Origin: Leptidea sinapis
Lineage: Eukaryota; Arthropoda; Insecta; Lepidoptera; Pieridae
Assembly (NCBI RefSeq): GCF_905404315.1
Contig: NC_066288.1
Location: 9,200,501 to 9,264,500, forward strand
Reading direction: 5' to 3'
DNA length: 64,000 nt
The notes below the pieces were generated by a model. It had not been told where the DNA came from. It did no database searches and saw only the letters and a list, made by a program, of their open reading frames with translations. This document shows, one piece after another, positions 24,458-34,898 of this stretch (the stretch's first letter is position 1; each line of letters begins with the position of its first letter). The position numbers and the translations under genes are program-made.

Positions 24458-24640
24458 ACATTTTGGCGATCATTTCTCTGTACGCTTCTCTATCGTCAGC
24501 CTTTCTTTTCAGCTCGTCAGATTTCAGAATTCCCATTCAGGATTGAATATTGAGTGCCATGTAATTCCCCTATGGCCTCTACCCCTGGTTCCTTCTATTT
24601 TGCCCTCAATGATTCTGATCATACCATTATTAGCACATAA
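24458..24640 (-). pseudogene. LINE ORF2 C-terminal fragment (RTE-like)
   Basis: Minus-strand translation gives IRIIEGKIEGTRGRGH, a match to the GKxxGxRGRGR signature that follows the RT domain in RTE-type elements, then, after a frameshift, DELKRKADDREAYREMIA and a stop. Only the last 60 or so residues survive. Comparable fragments of related elements lie at 40.5 and 54.5 kb. Confidence 0.7.
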
Positions 24641-25830
24641 AACTTATTAAACAACATAAATAATTCGGCGTCCAACGTAAGGGCGTTCCTTATTTTAATT
24701 ATCACGTCTTGAGCTCAGACGACTGCGAAACAAAGAACAAAGTGGGTACTCATAAATTTTTAACGTCCTCACAAAACTGAAAGCAGACGCTTTGTGTGAA
24801 GTGACATTAGAATATTCGAGCCGTTATGTGAGATTTTATATTGTGCCTTATGAAATGTCTTAAGGCATTGAAAATGTGTATTCACATTGTAATATAAGAA
24901 ACAGTTCGAGTTTATTGGTAATTTATTAATTATAGTGTTAGAAATATAAATACTATTTTTATAAATAATTCAAAATTGTCCGGTAATTTTGTGCACTGTT
25001 TAATTAAAAATAATACCAAAATGAATGTTTAGTAAATTACATGTATGAATACTTATATATAATAAAATTGGCATAAAGTTATAACCAAGCATAAACCAAG
25101 AATATGTAAAATTTGCTTACGAATGGTTTGTTCGGACGTATAACGTTTCCCACGTTTATTTGCATAGCAGCTTGTCATTCGGAATACTTCAGAATTATCA
25201 TTGTATTGACAGTGTTGTCAACGATATTGTAAACATTTTGCATTTTCTTTGTTTATCATCAATTATAATTTTATAACAAGTTTATTTGTAAGGCCGATAG
25301 ACTTTTTTGTGACGGAAGTAGGTACTGACTGTTACTTCCGTCAGAAAAAAATCTGAGTTCACCCAAGAAGCGTTTTAAAAAGTTATACTTTATTTGAAAA
25401 AAAAACTCATTCAACCCAATTTTTGTACATGTTGCATTGTATGTTATTTTGTCAAAAATGTAAGTAACGGAATAAATTTTCTTTATCTTCTCATTTCTTT
25501 CATTCAATAATAAATCAAGCTAATGTTTGAATTAAAAGCAATTTCCACGAGAGTTTCACACCTTTATGGCTAATTATCATAAAATAGGCAATAAAATAAA
25601 CAGTCGTATTGAAGCAGCACTTATATTAATGAATACTTACTTTTTGATTACTTATAAATGTGGTAATTGCTCATTTTATGTGCTATTATATGTACCTGAT
25701 TGTTTATAGCTTAATTTGGAAGCCTTTAACTTAAATATAAGTTTACTTAACTGGTCTCATTTAAACTTTACTATAAGTCAATAGAATAACTGCTTTTTAG
25801 GAAGAATTTTAAGATTATTTCAGAACAAGT
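24641..25830. other. AT-rich region with one shared repeat
   Basis: Positions 25075-25250 are the inverse copy of the repeat at 3250-3415 (TTGGCATAAAGTTATAACC, GGACGTATAACGTTTCC, CAGAATTATCATTGTATTGA). No gene. The minus ORF at 25271-25507 is unrecognised. Confidence 0.5.
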
Positions 25831-25834
25831 TTAC

Positions 25835-25945
25835 CTGATGGTAAACGATACGTCTTGTCCATTACAGTGCAGTGCCACTCAGAATTCTTGAAAAGCCCAA
25901 AATTGCGAAATTGCAATTACGCTTGTCGCTTCTTTAAAATAGTTT
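25835..25945 (-). mobile_element. Family A retroposon fragment
   Basis: It matches the 3' part of family A in antisense (CTGATGGTAAACGATACG, GTGCAGTGCCACTCAGAATT, CAATTACGCTTGTCGCTTC). Both ends are eroded. Confidence 0.6.
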
Positions 25946-26014
25946 TTTAAAATACAATTTTTAGATTGTTATCTATGAATTATAATTGATGGAAATTAAA
26001 CTTAGATCATTTAT

Positions 26015-26157
26015 ACATCTAGGTAAACAGCTGTGAAAGTTTTGAAAACCTTCAGTTTAGATTTAACCTCTATTTTTTAGCAATACACGCACACTAACAC
26101 AAAGTGTCATACAAATCGCGAGTGTAAGACGTAGCTTGCCATGCACACTAAACTATT
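26015..26157 (+). repeat. Repeat R3, left part, split by family A
   Basis: It aligns with 47990-48100 (CAGCTGTGAAA, AGTTTAGA.TTAACCTCTATTTT, ATCG.GAGTGTAA). The right part resumes at 26474-26560 (ACTGGCCTGATTTTATCGGT). Confidence 0.65.
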
Positions 26158-26473
26158 TTACCAGTGGGAGGCTCCTTTGCACAGGATGCCGGCTAGATTA
26201 TGGGTACCACAACGGCGCCAATTTCTGCCGAGAAGTAGTAATGTGTAAACATTACTGTGTTTCGGTCTGAAGGGCGTCGTGGCTAGTGAAATTACTAGGC
26301 AAATGAGACTTAATACCTTATGTCGCAAGGTGACGAGCGTTATTGTAGTGCCGCTCAGAATTTTTGAGTTTTTCAAGAATGCTGAGCGGCACTGCATTGT
26401 GATGAGTAGGGCGTATTAATTGCCATCAGCTGAACGTCCTACTCGTCGCGTCCCTTATTTTCATAAAAAAAAA
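26158..26473 (+). mobile_element. Family A retroposon, near full length
   Basis: This is the best reference copy of the family: start ACCAGTGGGAGGCTCC, end TTATTTTCAT plus ten A. It contains the GC-rich stem-loop GTGCCGCTCAG / CTGAGCGGCAC (about 26352-26391). Its insertion point is defined by the uninterrupted R3 copy at 48 kb, showing that the element moves as a unit of about 315 bp. The antisense strand has an uninterrupted 79-codon ORF (26158-26397). Confidence 0.85.
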
Positions 26474-26560
26474 ACTGGCCTGATTTTATCGGTTGTCTAA
26501 CAGAAACAGACTATCTAGACGTATAATTAATTATCTCAGATATTAAATTATAAGTATTTG

Positions 26561-27074
26561 TTTTGAGTAGAAGGCATATTTACTGCATATATTTGCCCCC
26601 GTCCTACTCAAATTAAATTATCTCGTCGTAGTTATATTAAGTTGGTAAAATTTAACATTTTATCAACCAAATTATTATCCGACTTTCTTCATTTAACATA
26701 TCTTTTCACATATGTTCAAACAATAAAGAACATTCAAGGCCCTATTACATTAACTGCCAACTAGAAACTGAATTAAATCGCACACGTGTAAAAGCACTAA
26801 AATTAATTACTCGAAGTGAAGGTTCTATTCGCTGTAACTTGTCGAATACGGAGGCAATCATCATTTTAACGACTTCATCTAAGGCTTTATGGGTCATGAA
26901 AAGGACTTCGTTGTTCAAATAGAACCGTCAGATTGGCGCTTATTGTTATAAAGTTATGCCGAAACGTTACTTGATAGATTTACTGGTTGTAATAATCCGA
27001 TTTTAGTTTTATGTGAGCTTATAAATTAATTTAAATAAACAATAATAATTATTAGTATTCGGTGGCGCAATATG
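26561..27074. other. No gene or element recognised
   Basis: AT-rich unique sequence following the right part of repeat R3. Confidence 0.4.
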
Positions 27075-27412
27075 TTTTTTTATGACAAATAGGGACGTGA
27101 CGAGCAGGACGTTCAGCTGATGGTTATTAATACGCCCTGCCCATAACAATGCAGTGCCGCTTAGGATTCTAGAAAAATCCAAAAATTCTGAGTGTCCATA
27201 CAATTCCGCTCGTCTCCTTGAGACATAAGATGTTTAGTCTCGTATGTCCAGCAATTTCACTAGCTACCGCGCCCTTCTGACCTGAATAATGTTTACACGT
27301 TACTGCTTCAAGGCAGTGATAGGTGCCGTTGTGATATCCATAATATAGCAGGTATCCTCCAAATGATCCGTATGCTCAGTTGTCCTCCATTTCTGTAAAA
27401 AAAAATCTCAGT
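27075..27412. mobile_element. Chimera: family A (minus) joined to LINE B tail (plus)
   Basis: 27075-27350 is family A in antisense, truncated just before GGAGCCTCC. It is joined directly to ATGATCCGTATGCTCAGTTG...CCATTTCTG plus A9 (27363-27412), the plus-strand 3' end of LINE B. The two pieces have opposite transcriptional orientation. Confidence 0.65.
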
Positions 27413-27614
27413 ATGATGAAGACGCATGAAATTTAACAGAAATTTTAAAACGATTGTGTTTATTATATCTTGGTGTTTATAGTTGTTAAACCGTGCAAAG
27501 TACAACATTAATTTTGATGTAAGTTCCTTCACAATATAGTTGAACCTCGCCGGGTAATGTGCAATAAACTAAGACGTTAAAAATGTGTGCAATAATTTAT
27601 ATTTAATATTAGAA

Positions 27615-27670
27615 ATGGCGTCGTACGCTCATCAAGAAACTCAGTCGAGTCCGGCGAAGGAGCTTCCGAG
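27615..27670 (+). CDS. Candidate first coding exon of an unidentified gene
   Basis: An ATG in a good insect context (GAAATGG) opens 18 complete codons plus two bases, encoding MASYAHQETQSSPAKELP and an arginine split by the junction, followed exactly by GTGAGT, a strong splice donor. The exon is much richer in G+C and CpG than its surroundings and belongs to no repeat family seen here. The peptide is polar, with no signal peptide or membrane segment. No TATA box is evident upstream. The rest of the gene is not identifiable in this window, so a long first intron or chance similarity are both possible. The product is unknown. It lies between two retroposon insertions (27412 and 27808). Confidence 0.4.
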
Positions 27671-27807
27671 GTGAGTTTTTATCACGTTATTTATAGTGAA
27701 GAATTTTTTTTTACGATTAATGCATTTAATACGAATGAAGTTTAAGCAATTTGTTATTTATTAAAGTGTTTACAAGTGTTAACAAGCACAGCTAGTATAA
27801 ATATAAC

Positions 27808-28117
27808 TTTTTTTTACAATGAAAATAAGGAACTAGACGAAGTTCAGTTGATTGTGATTGATACGACCTGCCCATTACAATGCAGTGCTCATGATTCTTG
27901 AAAAACAAAAAAAAACTGAGTGGCACGACAATTGCGCTCGTCACCTTGATACATAATATGTTAAGTCTCATTTGCCCAGTAATTTCATTAGCTACGGCGC
28001 CCTTCAGTCCGAAATACAATAATGCTTACACATTGCTGCGTCACGGTAGAAATAGGCGCCGTTATGGTAGCCATAATCTAGCCGGCATCCTGTGCAAAGA
28101 AGCCTCCCACTGGTGAT
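27808..28117 (-). mobile_element. Family A retroposon, near full length
   Basis: On the plus strand it runs from TTTTTTTTACAATGAAAATA to GGAGGC-complement CCTCCCACTGGT. The antisense frame is open (27898-28116) and ends in the shared HNLAGILCK motif. The stem-loop is degraded. Confidence 0.8.
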
Positions 28118-28544
28118 GATGATTAAATTAACATAACCGAAATACTTTCTCCTAGTTTCCTAATTTAACTAGTGATAAGTATCAATAACGTACTACATTG
28201 TGAGAAGCCACTCCATCAGATCGTTGGACTAAAGCCAGAAACGCTTGTTATTTGACACATGATTGACTACCGCAATTAGGTTTTTAAATGTGTATACTGC
28301 TGAAATTTATTGAGTGGATTAATCTTTTTGTGTGTTAAATAGTCGTAAACAATCATTAAGAAAAATTGAGGCCAGTGTTTGAGATATTTCGAAACCGTTA
28401 TTTAGTTTTGGATACTAGCTAAACTTTACTTCTATGATTACCAATTATTAATTTTAATTGCAATCCGTTAATCATGGGGAACCAATATACATATATTCTT
28501 CTTTTTCATTATCTTCCTTTGACTGAGATAAGACATGTGCTTTA
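28118..28544. other. No gene or element recognised
   Basis: AT-rich sequence. Confidence 0.4.
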
Positions 28545-28692
28545 TATAAAAAAAACACTATTTAAAGGATTAAAACGCGTGTAATCGTAACTGTTTTTAC
28601 CAGTTTTTACATTAGATTTTGCGTTAAGTAATCTGGACTGTGGCCTGTCTTACATTGGGCAAACCAAACGCAATATCTCAAGCCGGCTTAAA
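28545..28692 (+). pseudogene. PLE fragment: terminal block and GIY-YIG endonuclease, first part
   Basis: 28553-28625 is the AAAGGATTAAAACGCGTGTA terminal block. From 28633 the plus strand encodes LDCGLSYIGQTKRNISSRLK, where CxxSYIGQTKR is the GIY-YIG nuclease signature (Tyr-Ile-Gly followed by the catalytic Arg) of Penelope-like elements. Upstream RT sequence is missing. The reading frame is broken after SSRLK by an inserted LINE fragment and resumes at 29074. Confidence 0.75.
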
Positions 28693-29073
28693 TAATAATG
28701 CATGCGCCTCAGACAGTTGACTGAGGGTCTGAGAAGAACCATTTCATCTGCGTAGCTTTAATTGACACTGAGCACTTAGACAATTTATCCCAGGGTAGTT
28801 TATAATCTACTAAATCAAAACCGCGGCTAAGGTCAAAAAATATGCATAAACGCACGTATCTCGACTTTTACAGGAGGCTATTTACGACACTTTTCAGACT
28901 AAAAATTGCACAATCACTTGAAAGAACAGGACGAAAACCAAACTGCGCGTCATGAATAATAACATTCTTCGACAATTTTGGATAAATAAGTCTTTCAAGA
29001 ATTTTCCCCAGTATTGTTGCAAGTGAAATAGGCCTGTAATCGTTCAGACTTGAGAGGTTCCCCGTTTAACTTT
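28693..29073 (-). pseudogene. LINE reverse-transcriptase core fragment inserted in the PLE
   Basis: Minus-strand translation from 29050 down to about 28770 gives SLNDYRPISLATILGKILER, then QFGFRP, SSDCAIFSLKSVVNSLL, a stop, and FFDLSRGFDLVDYKLPW. These are RT motifs: the YRPISL box, QFGFR, and the motif A region FDLSxxFD with its catalytic Asp. The class is non-LTR (CR1/Jockey type). One in-frame stop and the lack of the YxDD box make it dead. CTTTAAA/GCTTAAA at the two edges may be a target-site duplication. Confidence 0.8.
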
Positions 29074-29352
29074 AAAGAACACATTACGGATGTCAAACAC
29101 AGACGTAACTCTAAGTCAGCTGTATGTGAACACATAACAGACCGTCCAAACCACTACATCCGCTTCGACCAACCAACAAGTCACGCGAGCTCAGTGCCTT
29201 TCCGTCCCAAAATTGCCCAATATTCACACACAAATGTCTTCAGTAAAGAAACTATTTCTATGTCTATCTCAACAGAAATTGGTTTGATTGATGCGCTATC
29301 TATAAGTATTGCGATTGATTTGGGACACTTACTTCATAACAAATATAATTGA
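29074..29352 (+). pseudogene. PLE GIY-YIG endonuclease, C-terminal part
   Basis: The frame continues from the split GIY-YIG domain with KEHITDVKHRRNSKSAVCEH, then NHYIRFDQP and about 60 more residues to a TAA. In PLE proteins the stretch after YIGQTxR contains RLKEH...SAVxEH...HxIxF, and all of these are visible here. The expected Glu-rich REAIEI segment is degenerate. The open frame of 100 codons (29050-29352) begins in LINE-derived sequence, so its ATG is not native. Confidence 0.7.
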
Positions 29353-29380
29353 TGATGTTAAACAAAAAACCTTAACTTGA

Positions 29381-29633
29381 ATTTTTTTTTATGACAATAA
29401 GGAACGAGACGAGCAGGATGTTCAGCTGATGGTAATTGATATGCCCTGCCCATTACAATGCTGTGCCGCTCAGGATTCTTGAAACACTCAAAAATTCTGA
29501 TCAGCAACACAATTGCGCACGTCACCTTGAGACATAAGTCTTATTTGCCCAGTAATTTTCACTAGCCACGGTGAAATAGGCGCCGTTGTGGTACCCATTA
29601 TCTAGCCGGCATTCTGTGCACAGGAGCCTCCCA
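29381..29633 (-). mobile_element. Family A retroposon
   Basis: On the plus strand it runs from TTTTTTTTATGACAATAAGG to GGAGCCTCCCAC. Internally deleted around the 'cttacacattactgc' region. Confidence 0.8.
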
Positions 29634-31057
29634 CACCCCAAACTTTAATATCAACATGTTGGGTGTTTTCATTTGTGAATTTCTGACCGAAAAGAAAATA
29701 TTGCACTGCAAAAAACTTACGAAAATCAGCTTGTTCAAAAGCAGATTATTTTGAAAGTAATTTCGCTAAGTCGAAAGGCTATTGCAAGCGGTAGCCAGTA
29801 TTCATTGAATCGCGAACTCACAGTAACGTAGGTCCATTTTTGTCTACCGCCAGATGCAAAATCAATACGACTGCAGTAAGCTTACGGATAGTCGTTTTAA
29901 AAATGTTTTCGGCTTTAAATGTTTATTTGTTTAATTGTGGATAGCTCGCTTTTGTTTCGTGTTTGCTGTTTCAACTTATGTAACGGCTCTCAGGTTTGTG
30001 TAACGCTTTCATTGGCGCCGTGTTTGATTATAGAGTTGGGTAAACAATTTTAATCATCAAAAAGTTTGGAAGGAAAAAAAAACATTTGAACAGGTGGTCT
30101 TCGCCCACATGGGAGTAACATCTGTTCGGCTGTGATTGAAAAAATCCATTTTATTTATCTATTAGGAGTAGAACTTTAAACCTCATATAGTTTTAGTTCA
30201 ATAGATTTTTTTTTTGGGAATTTGTTCTTTTTTTGATTGATCGCTAATCTCAGCTTTATTATAGATTTAAAAATAAATAAAAAGCTCCACCGAACTGTTT
30301 TTTCCGCTTGCGCTCCACGTGATGGTTAGTGATACGAAAATAGAATGTTATATATTGATTTTGATTCTTAAAAGTATATCTAAAAAAGTCTGGAATAAAA
30401 TATTCTGATTATTTCTTATACATTAGCCACAAAAGATTTGTTAAGGAAAAATATTTATATAAGCGGCTAAAACCGTGGAACTCACCTAGTTGTTTGATAG
30501 TATTTTAAAGCTAAAATTTTATTTTTATATTTTAATTTCATACAGCACATATGCAATACATATCATCAACACTCACCCATTCACTAAACACTAAACATAT
30601 TCTAAATCACATGTCCTGTACCATTTTTTTATTATCAAATAACTAATTTAAGTTCTATTTAGATCTTGGTACATGGAACATTCCCATCTGTATCCAGTTC
30701 TAATTTTTTTTTTAATTATTATTTATTTTCTAATTCTATTGCAGTTAACTTTTATATTCTTTTATTTTACTCGTAGATACTAAATCTCATGAAGCTTTAA
30801 TGCATTTTAATAACATCAAAATCACCAATTCAGTAAAATGGATCCAAAATTGTTTCTTTGTTTGCTAATTATCAATTCAAGGTGTCAACGCACGGCGTAG
30901 AACAATTGGCTGAATGCCCAGTGCCTAGGCTTAATGTACTAAAGGTGATAAATCAATAAATTATTCTATATGAATGAAATGATCAAACTACAATTCATCA
31001 TACTGCTGTTATTCTTATTATACAAGAAGTCATTACCGACTCCGCCCGCACAGTTTT
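29634..31057. other. No gene or element recognised
   Basis: AT-rich with several T- and A-runs. No ORF of interest. Confidence 0.4.
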
Positions 31058-31464
31058 AGGCCCGGTATCCTCCAAACCGGAGAGAAAAGCAGATGTATTC
31101 AGACAATCAGATTTCGTTATTTCCACATCTCCTCTCCGCTAAGCTTCGGTGGAAATGGATCAAGCGGAGAGGAAAGGATATGTCTCATTTCTATAATTCG
31201 CACCCTATCCAGAATCTATGTTTCCTTCGGTAGTTTAACTATTGAAGAATTAATTGTATTTATTCAACCTGTCATTCCTCTTCTTTAAGCATTTTAAAAT
31301 ATAACTTTTGTAACGACTTGACGTCTCCCTTTCCTAGACATCACTCGACTGATATCGAGCTCTCAAAGCACACATCCTCTCCGCTTTGGTCGAAATAGTC
31401 TGACAGTTTCGCGGCTGATCTCCTCTCGTCTCCTCTCCTCTACTCTCTGGTGGATAGCGGGCCT
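31058..31464. mobile_element. MITE with AGGCCCGGTATCC inverted repeats
   Basis: The left end is AGGCCCGGTATCCTCCA and the right end, complemented, AGGCCCGCTATCCACCA: 15 of 17 bases match. Repeated CTCTCCGCT/AGCGGAGAGG motifs lie in both subterminal regions (31124-31170 and 31374-31384). 407 bp, no coding capacity, no clear target duplication. Confidence 0.7.
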
Positions 31465-32184
31465 CAGCAATCTGCCATTAAACTATATTGCAACGGACCT
31501 TTATTAATTGCGCAAAATTTTAATTCTTTTAGCTAGTAAAAATTAGTCTTAGTGACTTCCTATAATATGATTTATCTTTATATATATGAATATCGTGAAA
31601 ATCTATATTTTACCAATTTAAAAGTACACTTCCATACCCTTATTAAATATATGTTATTTATAATTTTATATAGGTCACCTAAAACGGGTATAAAAATGAT
31701 GGGTTTAATGTTAATTGGGTGAATTATATTTGAGAAGAATGCAAAATATAAATACGTTCTAGTTTTTAGACACGGCGTGGCTTAGTTATAAGAAACTAAC
31801 TTATTTGCTTCCTACAATAATAAAAACGAAAAAATTTTGGGATTTCCTATTGATATAAGTTGCCTCATAGCATGTGTTGATTTAATTTTGTTGATGGCAA
31901 CACTAGCGTAATTAAAATGGCCGTCCAATGTGCAATCAGTTTTAAAATTCATAAAACAATCTCGGCGGATGAATTGTCAGTAATTAATTGTTGGAATTAA
32001 AAACGTTATTTGACTTTTATTACAAACGTTCATATTGACTTGTAAATATTTTAAATTTAATCATTTTTTGTATCTTCTACAAATAAGTTTTCTTACAACC
32101 TAACGAATACGACTTTTCTTACTGTTGGAATTAGAGTTGTCGAGAGAGTTGACGAAATAAATTATTAATATCTATCTATACAAA
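31465..32184. other. No gene or element recognised
   Basis: AT-rich sequence. Confidence 0.4.
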
Positions 32185-32550
32185 CTAAATTTCTAACCAA
32201 AATTTATGAACGATGCGGGTCTCCAACCCGCACCTGTCGGTTTCCGTTCGAGCGCTCTTACCAACTGAGAGAACCGTTCAAGAGACGCATGGATCGTTAA
32301 TCTTGGTATGTCTTGTTTAACTCTCCGATTGTGGCTCCATCTACAGGATCTACTTTACGCTTGAAAGCCTGCTCAATCCCAATAATATATAATTAATCCC
32401 AGAAGAGAGGTATATCACTTTAAAATAATAAAATGTTTATTAATATCTGCTACATCAAAAATTATTCTTCAGTGTACAGTGGAACGCGAGAGGTCGCGGG
32501 TTCGAGTCCCGCATCGTTCATAAATTTTATAAAGCCTATTAATTTAAAAA
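32185..32550. repeat. tRNA-like foldback element
   Basis: The left module is on the minus strand (32207-32281; anticodon-arm region altered). The right module is partial on the plus strand (ACGCGAGAGGTCGCGGGTTC, ending CGCATCGTTC at 32520). The linker contains the family's central sequence (CATCTACAGGATCTACTTTA, CCTGCTCAATCCCAATA) and an internal copy of the tail AATCCCAGAAGAGAGG (32396). Confidence 0.7.
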
Positions 32551-32639
32551 TAAAAGAAATTGTTTGAAAAAAAATGGCATTTTTTTTCTGAAAATTGATT
32601 CCTTTAGAATTCTTTTGATGTAATTTCTAATATACTAGA

Positions 32640-33115
32640 TACTACTACCGCTAGAAACAAATGGCGCTCTGAGAGAGAAGAAGCGGCGCAAGAATATCTC
32701 CCAGCATCCTTTTTTTGCACTCTTTTTAATAAAAATATACAATATTAAACTGTGATTGCTATTGCTATAATATAATCATAATCTCGTCCCAGGCTGTCGG
32801 ATCACTTAAATATTCAGCTATGGAGTAGTAGGATTTACGACAGAGCCATTTTGTAATAAGACATTTAAATTTATTTATAGATAATGCCTGAACAGTGGCT
32901 GGGACTTTATTATAAAAGTGTATACATTTACCCTTAAAGCTATTATATATCTTATGAAGCCTACTAGAATTAGTTACAAGCCAATCCCTTATTTTTAGTG
33001 TTATAATAATGAAAATCACCATTAAGAGCAAAAAGGTGACGATTTTATGAACGTTTATTAAATTTTCATAAATGTACTGACATGTATGAATATTTTCTTC
33101 CTTAAAGTCCATGTT
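32640..33115 (-). pseudogene. LINE ORF2 C-terminus and 3' UTR (CR1/Jockey type), copy 1
   Basis: The minus-strand ORF (33112 to 32765) contains SSRLHKIYNSFKGKCIHFYN, KVPATVQALSINKFK and SYYSIAEYLSDPTAWD, the terminal region after the RT domain. Upstream, NRHLFALNGDFHYYNTKNKG is readable in a shifted frame, so at least one frameshift exists. The 3' UTR contains a segment (TTGCGCCGCTTCTTCTCTC complement) shared with 51.4-51.9 kb. No catalytic residues are present. Confidence 0.8.
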
Positions 33116-33992
33116 TTAATAATTTCATTTAAGCAACAAAGATCGACTCCATGTTTTTCCTATTCTCATTGTAACAAATATTCCAATAACATTGTAATAA
33201 TCTCGTTATAATTCACATAATAATCTCATCAGTTAGACCTGGCGTCTAGCAAGCTTCACATAAATCCATATAACACCTTCATTCGCATATAGGGCTATAA
33301 ATTTTATTTTAAAATTGATCACGAACTTTATCACAATTTTATATGTGATATATTTTGCGTTCCGAGAATTGTTGGGATTGAAATATTATAGCGAAAAATG
33401 GGCGATATTACTAAAAGTTTTTAATATACGACTCTACATATACGTATAAATAAAGTGTCTGGTAGTAGAGTGAAATTATCAGACCAATCAGAGACGGCCT
33501 TATAAACTAACGAACAGTAAAATTCAAAATATCATTGCCTTACAATATATCAGTATCGTGTACGCGTGACATTATAATATCACTAAAACCAGGCCGTTAA
33601 ATTGTAAGAAATCAAGTCGATTGAAAATCTACTATTTTATTGTAAAATGACTAGTGAAATTGTACAATCATGGCTTTGACAATATACCTGGGACATATAT
33701 TGTAACGTTTTATCATTTCCAAGCACTGCAATAGAGTAAATGTCTTATGAGAAGAAGTCACAAGAACTCAGTGAGACTTTCATTTCATCATATTTTACAG
33801 TTTTAACAAGGCAGCCGACACAAATACTTGAACACTACTTCTACTTATCATAGTAAGTAAAAAACAAGAATTTAAATTATAAATAAATTCAGAAGAGTTT
33901 TGAGCATTAGTAGTACAACATACATGAACTATTCGCGATTACAGGATCTATCAGTAACTCCAAGCAGTTCGTACACAAACAAGACTTATTAT
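33116..33992. other. No gene or element recognised
   Basis: AT-rich sequence. Confidence 0.4.
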
Positions 33993-34277
33993 ACCAGTGG
34001 GAGGCTCCTTTGGACAGGATTCCGGCTAGATTATGGGTACCACAACGGCGCCTATTTCTGCCGTGAAGCAGTAATGTGTAGATATTACTGTGTTTCAGTC
34101 GGAAGGGCGCCGTAGCTAGTGAAATTACTGGGCAAATGAGACTAAGATCTTATGTCTCAAGGTGACGAGCACAATTGTAGTGCGGCTCAGAATTTTCGGG
34201 TTTTTCAAGAATCATCGTGTATCAATTACAATCAGCTGAACGTCCTGATCGTCTTGTCCATTATTTTCATAAAAAAA
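33993..34277 (+). mobile_element. Family A retroposon
   Basis: It starts ACCAGTGGGAGGCTCC and ends TTATTTTCAT plus A7. The stem-loop's second arm is deleted. The sense strand is open through DYGYHNGAYFCREAVMC. Confidence 0.85.
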
Positions 34278-34629
34278 TGGACCAGCTATCGCTTCCTCGC
34301 CGCATATCAAAAGACGTGAGTGAAAGAACACTATATGACTTCCAATGATAGCTCACAAAAACGACTTCTGATCATGTGGATCGTATAAATTATCTGTTAT
34401 TAGTTTAGTTCATCCGCATCCGGAAATGTAGAAGTCAATTCCCGTATACAGCTCTCGGGAGGTTTGTTTAGTACTCAGAAACCATTAAATATTGCTGAAT
34501 ACTGCTGAAGTTACGATATTATTACCAGAATTGTATACAAATATCTGTTTTTAGTAGTTCTTTTCAGTTAAATGTATTTTACGATTCATATGAGCTTACA
34601 TGGAACAATATACTATTATATTTGCAGTA

Positions 34630-34898
34630 AGAAATTAATAATAATAATAATATTGACACACTCTTACATAAATTATCCTGTCCCAAACTTGACATAGCCT
34701 GTACTATGGGTACAAGACAACGATATAATATTTAAGACAATATACTTACTTAAACATACATAAATACATAATTATAAACATCCATGAATCGGAAACAAAT
34801 ATCCATATTCATCATATAAATTATTGCACCTACTGGGATTCGAACCCGGGACCTCTAGCTTAGTAGTCAGGGTCACCAACCATTCGGCTATATCGGTC
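34630..34898 (-). repeat. tRNA-derived SINE, complete
   Basis: The minus-strand head (34898-34824) reads GACCGATATAGCCGAATGGT...GGTTCGAATCCCAGTAGGTG, with A-box (TAGCCGAATGG) and B-box (GGTTCGAATCC) spaced as in a tRNA gene. The body follows (GAATATGGATATTTGTTTCC, ATTTATGTATG) and it ends in a (TATTA)n-like tail. A 5'-truncated relative lies at 44765-44965. This is a pol III-transcribed, LINE-mobilised element, and the tRNA of origin is uncertain. Confidence 0.8.

Noticed and set aside
29050..29352. 100-codon plus ORF as an intact gene
   Set aside because: Its ATG lies in inserted LINE sequence; only the part from 29074 is PLE endonuclease, and the domain is split.
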